Below, in pieces: positions 59,516-64,000 of a stretch of 64,000 bases of DNA. The number at the start of each line of letters is the position of its first letter. Within the stretch, counting starts at the first letter, position 1. A program made the translations under genes and the position numbers. Source of the stretch: Haemophilus influenzae (GTDB lineage: Bacteria; Pseudomonadota; Gammaproteobacteria; Enterobacterales; Pasteurellaceae); the NCBI RefSeq assembly GCF_019703545.1, contig NZ_AP018771.1, forward strand, positions 1,426,001 to 1,490,000, written 5' to 3'. The notes under the pieces were generated by a model. That model saw only the letters and a program-made list of their open reading frames with translations, was not told the origin of the DNA and did no database searches.

Positions 59516-62122
59516 TTATTTCTTTCGTTCAACCCATTTTCCATTGGTGAAATCAACAATCCATTTCGTCGCTTTTCCCTCTTTTTCAGAAGTGACATAT
59601 TGTTTTTTCTCTTTGCGACTAAAACGAACAATCGCTTCATTCTCTTCTGGGTCTTTTTGTGGAGCATCGGCTAAATAAGCTAATTTTTCAGGTAAACGCT
59701 CGCGATATTGCACTAGTTCAGCGATTTTAACTGGGCGTGTTTCGCGTGATTTAGGGAAGTTATGGGCTGACATAAATACACCACTCGCACCATCACGCAA
59801 TACAAAATATGCATCAGATTTTTCGCATTTTAACTCAGGGAAATGTACTGGCTCTTCTTTCGGTGGTGCGACCTCGCCATTTTTCAAAATTTTGCGCGTG
59901 TTATCACAATTTGTACATCCCATATACTTGCCAAAACGACCAAGTTTTAGATGCATATCGGCACCGCATTTATCACACTCAACAACAGGGCCATCATAAC
60001 CTTTAATTTTGAATGAGCCTTCTTCAATTAAATACCCATCACAATTTGGATTATTACCGCAAATATGGATTTTACGATGGGCATCGATTACATAGCTGTC
60101 CATTGCCGTTCCACATTTTGTGCAACGTTTACGATCCATTAATGCTTTAGTTTCTGAAGATTCATCTAAAACATTTAATAATTCCGCTTCAGGAATTAAA
60201 TTAATCGTCGTTTTACACCGCTCTTTTGGCGGCAATGCATAACCCGAGCATCCTAAAAATACCCCCGTACTTGCCGTACGAATGGCCATATTTCTGTCAC
60301 AGGTTGGGCATTTAATATCGGTTTCCACGAGATTATTCGGGCGCATACCGCCTTCAAGTTCATCTAATTCAGCTTTAGAAAGCTGGCTAGAAAAATCCTT
60401 AAAGAATTGATTCAATTCAGTTTTCCAATTTACTGAACCAGAGGCAATTTTATCTAAAGTATCTTCCATATTCGCGGTGAAATCGTAATTCATTAATTCA
60501 CCAAAAGACTCATTGAGGCGATCAGTCACAATTTCGCCCATTTTTTCTGCATAGAAACGACGATTTTCAGTACGAACATAACCACGTTCTTGAATAGTGG
60601 AAATAATTGCCGCATAAGTGGAAGGTCTGCCAATACCACGTTTTTCCAATTCTTTTACTAAAGCCGCTTCAGTAAAACGAGCAGGTGGTTTGGTAAAGTG
60701 TTGTGTTGGTTGCACTTCTTTTAAAGCAAGTTTTTCTGACACAGTAACTGAAGGCAATTCTTGATCTTCAGGATTTTTACCTATCTGTGGCAATACTTTT
60801 GTCCAACCATCAAAACGTAAAATTCTTCCCTTTGCTTTCAAGGTATAATCGCCAGCGGTAACGGTCAGCGTGCTACTATCATATTGTGCAGGTGGCATTT
60901 GACATGCTAAGAATTGACGCCAAATTAAATCATAAAGGCGTACCGCATCTTTTTCCATTCCCTCTAAAGATTCAGGCAATGCTCGAATATCCGATGGACG
61001 AATAGCCTCATGCGCCTCTTGCGCATTTTCTTTACTAGAATAGAAATTTGGTTTTTCTGGTAAATATTGTGCACCAAAATGATTTTCAATATAGCTACGC
61101 GCCATATTAAGCGCATCTTGACTCAAATTGGTTGAATCCGTACGCATATAAGTAATGTAACCCGCTTCATATAAACGTTGAGCTAACATCATTGTCTTCT
61201 TAACGCCAAATCCCAAGCGAGTACTTGCAGTTTGTTGAAGCGTTGATGTAATAAATGGTGCTCGAGGGCGAGAACTTGTTGGCTTAGTTTCTAAATCTGT
61301 GACAACGTAATCTGAAACATTCAGAAAATCTACCGCACTTTGTGCTTCTTTTTGATTTTTTGGATCAAATTTCTTGCCTTTATAATCCGTAACATCCAAG
61401 CGTATAGCTTGTTTATTTTGATTATTTGTAAGGACGGCAACTTCCCAATATTCTTCAGGCTGGAACGCTTTAATTTCACGCTCGCGTTCGACTAATAATT
61501 TAACCGCAACCGATTGAACTCGACCAGCAGAAAGCCCGCGTGCCACTTTTTTCCAAAGTAATGGCGACACCATAAAGCCCACTACTCTATCTAAAAAACG
61601 ACGAGTTTGTTGAGCATTAACACGATCCATATTTAATTGTTCAGGCTTTTCAAAAGCCTGTTTAATGGCATTTTTAGTTATTTCGTTAAACACCACGCGA
61701 CTAAAACGATCATCGTTACCACCAATCACTTCACGTAAATGCCACGCAATCGCTTCCCCTTCTCTATCCAAGTCGGTTGCGAGATAAATGTGATCTGCTT
61801 TTTTAGCAAGCGACTTTAATTCGGAAACCACTTTTTCTTTACCAGGCAGAATCTGATAATTTGCTTTCCAATCGTGATAAGGATCAATCCCCATACGTTT
61901 AACTAAGGCGTTACGTTCCTTTTCTGCCTTAATTTTTGCTTTTTCTTCGGCATCCATACCTTTGGTTGAAATTGGTTTAGCTTTTTCACCTGTACTAGAA
62001 CCAACCGTCGGCAAATCACGAATATGTCCCACGCTCGATTTCACGACATATTGGCTACCTAAATACTTATTAATAGTTTTTGCTTTTGCTGGCGACTCCA
62101 CAATCACCAAGGATTTACTCAT
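59516..62122 (-). CDS. topA: DNA topoisomerase I
   Basis: 868 residues. TOPRIM domain ([31 protein letters not shown]), active-site Tyr in [11 protein letters not shown] near residue 325, and C-terminal zinc-ribbon units ([28 protein letters not shown]). Relaxes negative supercoils behind RNA polymerase. Confidence 0.98.
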   Translation of the reverse strand: MSKSLVIVESPAKAKTINKYLGSQYVVKSSVGHIRDLPTVGSSTGEKAKPISTKGMDAEEKAKIKAEKERNALVKRMGIDPYHDWKANYQILPGKEKVVSELKSLAKKADHIYLATDLDREGEAIAWHLREVIGGNDDRFSRVVFNEITKNAIKQAFEKPEQLNMDRVNAQQTRRFLDRVVGFMVSPLLWKKVARGLSAGRVQSVAVKLLVEREREIKAFQPEEYWEVAVLTNNQNKQAIRLDVTDYKGKKFDPKNQKEAQSAVDFLNVSDYVVTDLETKPTSSRPRAPFITSTLQQTASTRLGFGVKKTMMLAQRLYEAGYITYMRTDSTNLSQDALNMARSYIENHFGAQYLPEKPNFYSSKENAQEAHEAIRPSDIRALPESLEGMEKDAVRLYDLIWRQFLACQMPPAQYDSSTLTVTAGDYTLKAKGRILRFDGWTKVLPQIGKNPEDQELPSVTVSEKLALKEVQPTQHFTKPPARFTEAALVKELEKRGIGRPSTYAAIISTIQERGYVRTENRRFYAEKMGEIVTDRLNESFGELMNYDFTANMEDTLDKIASGSVNWKTELNQFFKDFSSQLSKAELDELEGGMRPNNLVETDIKCPTCDRNMAIRTASTGVFLGCSGYALPPKERCKTTINLIPEAELLNVLDESSETKALMDRKRCTKCGTAMDSYVIDAHRKIHICGNNPNCDGYLIEEGSFKIKGYDGPVVECDKCGADMHLKLGRFGKYMGCTNCDNTRKILKNGEVAPPKEEPVHFPELKCEKSDAYFVLRDGASGVFMSAHNFPKSRETRPVKIAELVQYRERLPEKLAYLADAPQKDPEENEAIVRFSRKEKKQYVTSEKEGKATKWIVDFTNGKWVERKK

Positions 62123-62217
62123 TTGATTACCTAATATTACTAGAATTTTGTAAAATTGGCGGTATAGTGCAAAGTTATGTTGGCAAAATCAAGCATTTTT
62201 TCAAAAAAGGTCTATAA

Positions 62218-63135
62218 ATGGATAAACTCAACGCGATTTCTATTTTCTGCAAAGTCATTGAAACCCAAAGTTTTACTTTGGCAGCAAAGCAACAAAATAT
62301 TTCTGTGGCGATGGCAAGCAAATTAGTTTCACAATTAGAAGAACATTTAAAAACACGATTGTTACAACGTACCACCAGAAAAATTATGCCTACTGAAGCT
62401 GGAATGATGTATTATCAACGTTGCCAAGGAATTTTGCTTGATTTAGATGAAGCAGATTCCAGCATCACCCACCTTACCAGTTCATTACAAGGAAATTTAC
62501 TGATTTCCGTTCCTCGTGATTTTGGTTTACTTTTTATTGCACCAAATTTACCCACTTTTATGGCTAAGCATCCTCATTTGCATATTGAAGTTGAATTTAA
62601 TGATAAGAAAATCGATTTATTATCCGAAGGCTATGATCTTGCTCTTCGTATTGGTTATATGGAAGATAGCTCGTTGGTTTCACGTAAAATAGGAACTACT
62701 ACTGTTCATTTTGCAGCGTCGCCTAATTATCTTGAAACGAATGGTATTCCACAAACGCCTGATGATTTAGAACATCACAATGGCTTACTTTATAAAAATG
62801 CAATGAATCAGGTAAATTGGGTTGGTTCACGTATAAATCAAACCCAACGTTTCAAAATCCAATCCAAAGTGGTAAGCAATAGCGGTTTTGCCTTATTAAA
62901 TATGGCAAAAGCGGGACTAGGTATTGCTAATTTACCAAAATTTATTTTAGGTAGAGCCTTTGAAAAAGGCGAGCTTATTGAAATATTGCCAGAATATAAA
63001 CAACAAAAATTAGAAATTCATGTGGTCTATCCAAACAGAAGACATTTACCAATAAAAGTGCGGGCATTTATTGAATTTTTATCTGGATTGGGCTTGTGTT
63101 CAGAAATTTTGGAAAATCATGAAGATAATATTTAA
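62218..63135 (+). CDS. LysR-family transcriptional regulator
   Basis: 305 residues. N-terminal winged HTH (KVIETQSFTLAAKQQNISVA and QLEEHLKTRLLQRTTRK), C-terminal substrate-binding domain (LLISVPRDFGLLFIAPNLPT). Divergent from topA. Target and effector unknown. Confidence 0.9.
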   Translation: MDKLNAISIFCKVIETQSFTLAAKQQNISVAMASKLVSQLEEHLKTRLLQRTTRKIMPTEAGMMYYQRCQGILLDLDEADSSITHLTSSLQGNLLISVPRDFGLLFIAPNLPTFMAKHPHLHIEVEFNDKKIDLLSEGYDLALRIGYMEDSSLVSRKIGTTTVHFAASPNYLETNGIPQTPDDLEHHNGLLYKNAMNQVNWVGSRINQTQRFKIQSKVVSNSGFALLNMAKAGLGIANLPKFILGRAFEKGELIEILPEYKQQKLEIHVVYPNRRHLPIKVRAFIEFLSGLGLCSEILENHEDNI

Positions 63136-63152
63136 ATGCTATAAATAAAAAT

Positions 63153-63187
63153 ACCGCACTTAAGCAACCCAAAGTGCGGTTATTTTT
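63153..63187. terminator. Paired uptake-signal terminator between the LysR gene and pntB
   Basis: ACCGCACTT (63153-63161) and AAGTGCGGT (63172-63180) flank a 10-base loop and are followed by TATTTTTAT; it serves convergent transcripts. Confidence 0.8.
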
Positions 63188-63198
63188 ATGCGTGTTTT

Positions 63199-64000
63199 TT
63201 ATAATGCTTTTAAGATATCTTCAACGCGATCTTTTGCATCACCAAAGAGCATTTGCGTATTCTCTTTGAAGAATAATGGGTTTTGTACGCCAGCGTAACC
63301 CACTGCCATTGAACGTTTGAACACAATCACATTTTGTGCTTTCCATACTTCTAACACAGGCATTCCCGCGATTGGGCTATTTGGATCTTCCATCGCCGCT
63401 GGGTTTACCGTATCGTTCGCACCTATAACCAATACCACATCGGTATCAGCAAAATCATCATTGATTTCATCCATTTCAAGTACGACATCGTAAGGTACTT
63501 TCGCTTCAGCTAAAAGCACGTTCATGTGGCCCGGTAAACGTCCTGCAACAGGGTGAATACCAAAACGAACGTTCACACCACGTTCACGCAATTTTGCCGT
63601 AATATCAGCGACTGGATATTGTGCTTGTGCAACAGCCATACCATATCCCGGCGTGATAATCACAGAACTTGCATTTTTCAACAACTCAGCTACTTCTTCT
63701 GCTGTAGTTTCACGGTGTTCGCCTTGTTCTTCGCTTGAAGAAACTTGAACATCGTTACCAAAACCACCCGCAATGACGCTCACAAATGAACGGTTCATCG
63801 CTTTACACATAATGTAAGAAAGAATTGCACCAGAAGAACCAACAAGCGCACCTGTAACGATCAGCAAATCATTATTCAACATAAAACCTGCCGCAGCTGC
63901 TGCCCAACCTGAATAAGAGTTAAGCATTGATACTACAACTGGCATATCTGCCCCACCGATTGATGCCACTAAGTGCCATCCAAATGCAAGCGCAATCGCT
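63199..64000 (-). CDS. pntB: NAD(P) transhydrogenase subunit beta, 3' part
   Basis: The frame is open across the window edge (reading [20 protein letters not shown] from the right), so this is the last roughly 267 codons of pntB. Membrane segments ([20 protein letters not shown]) precede the soluble NADP domain III ([54 protein letters not shown]). Couples proton flow to hydride transfer from NADH to NADP. pntA is expected beyond the edge. Confidence 0.96.
   Translation of the reverse strand, partial: AIALAFGWHLVASIGGADMPVVVSMLNSYSGWAAAAAGFMLNNDLLIVTGALVGSSGAILSYIMCKAMNRSFVSVIAGGFGNDVQVSSSEEQGEHRETTAEEVAELLKNASSVIITPGYGMAVAQAQYPVADITAKLRERGVNVRFGIHPVAGRLPGHMNVLLAEAKVPYDVVLEMDEINDDFADTDVVLVIGANDTVNPAAMEDPNSPIAGMPVLEVWKAQNVIVFKRSMAVGYAGVQNPLFFKENTQMLFGDAKDRVEDILKAL

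Overview
The window reads as a chromosome segment of Haemophilus influenzae or a very close relative. The DNA is AT-rich and carries many copies of the 9-base Haemophilus uptake signal (AAGTGCGGT / ACCGCACTT), often as inverted pairs that double as terminators. The core gene order (pyrD, fumC, holC, valS, trp genes, two ferritins, pst-pho, sbcB, mukBEF, ttcA, mop, a TonB receptor with an M16 protease, thrS, azoR, topA, pntB) is the one I recall for that species. This is recognition from memory, not a database result.

Bases 1 to about 15,700 are the right part of a defective lambda-type prophage next to pyrD. It has a leftward CI-like repressor with Cro and CII across from it, a Rha-type regulator, O- and P-like replication genes with an iteron cluster inside O, a nin-like region (NinB, a 30-residue membrane peptide, NinG), a Q-like antiterminator, a HicAB toxin-antitoxin pair, a truncated endolysin, Rz/Rz1 spanins, terminase subunits, a portal and a MuF-type head protein with a C-terminal nuclease-like domain. 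Decay is heavy: an amber codon in the MuF gene, paired frameshifts in a scaffold-like gene, one large deletion that fuses a head-gene start to a baseplate gene, and a shortened, frameshifted tail fibre. A HipA-like kinase plus DUF3037 pair lies where rex genes sit in lambda, and a second cluster of operator-like motifs lies beyond it. No integrase or att site is visible.

From 15.9 to 30.8 kb come pyrD-rnm, a secreted chalcone-isomerase-like protein, fumC, holC, a rearranged AT-rich island with an ASCH-domain gene and a partial second copy of its 3' end, valS, a frameshifted hypC, and the tryptophan genes trpE-trpG-(tautomerase)-trpD-trpCF read leftward from a TrpR-type operator with no visible attenuator.

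From 30.8 to 39.2 kb two ferritin genes precede a Pho-box-controlled pstSCAB-phoBR cluster. A decayed third ferritin copy lies just past phoR. From 39.2 to 49.4 kb, all leftward, are sbcB, a DMT-family transporter, a nuclease-like DUF5655 gene and the chromosome condensin genes mukB, mukE and mukF. A small inverted-repeat element separates mukE from mukF.

From 49.4 kb to the end are ttcA-tusE (tRNA thiolation), mop (molybdate binding), a Fur-box-preceded TonB receptor paired with a PqqL/FusC-like lipoprotein protease (a probable protein-iron piracy pair), thrS with a leader hairpin that mimics the tRNA-Thr anticodon arm, azoR, topA, a LysR regulator and the 3' part of pntB, cut by the window edge.
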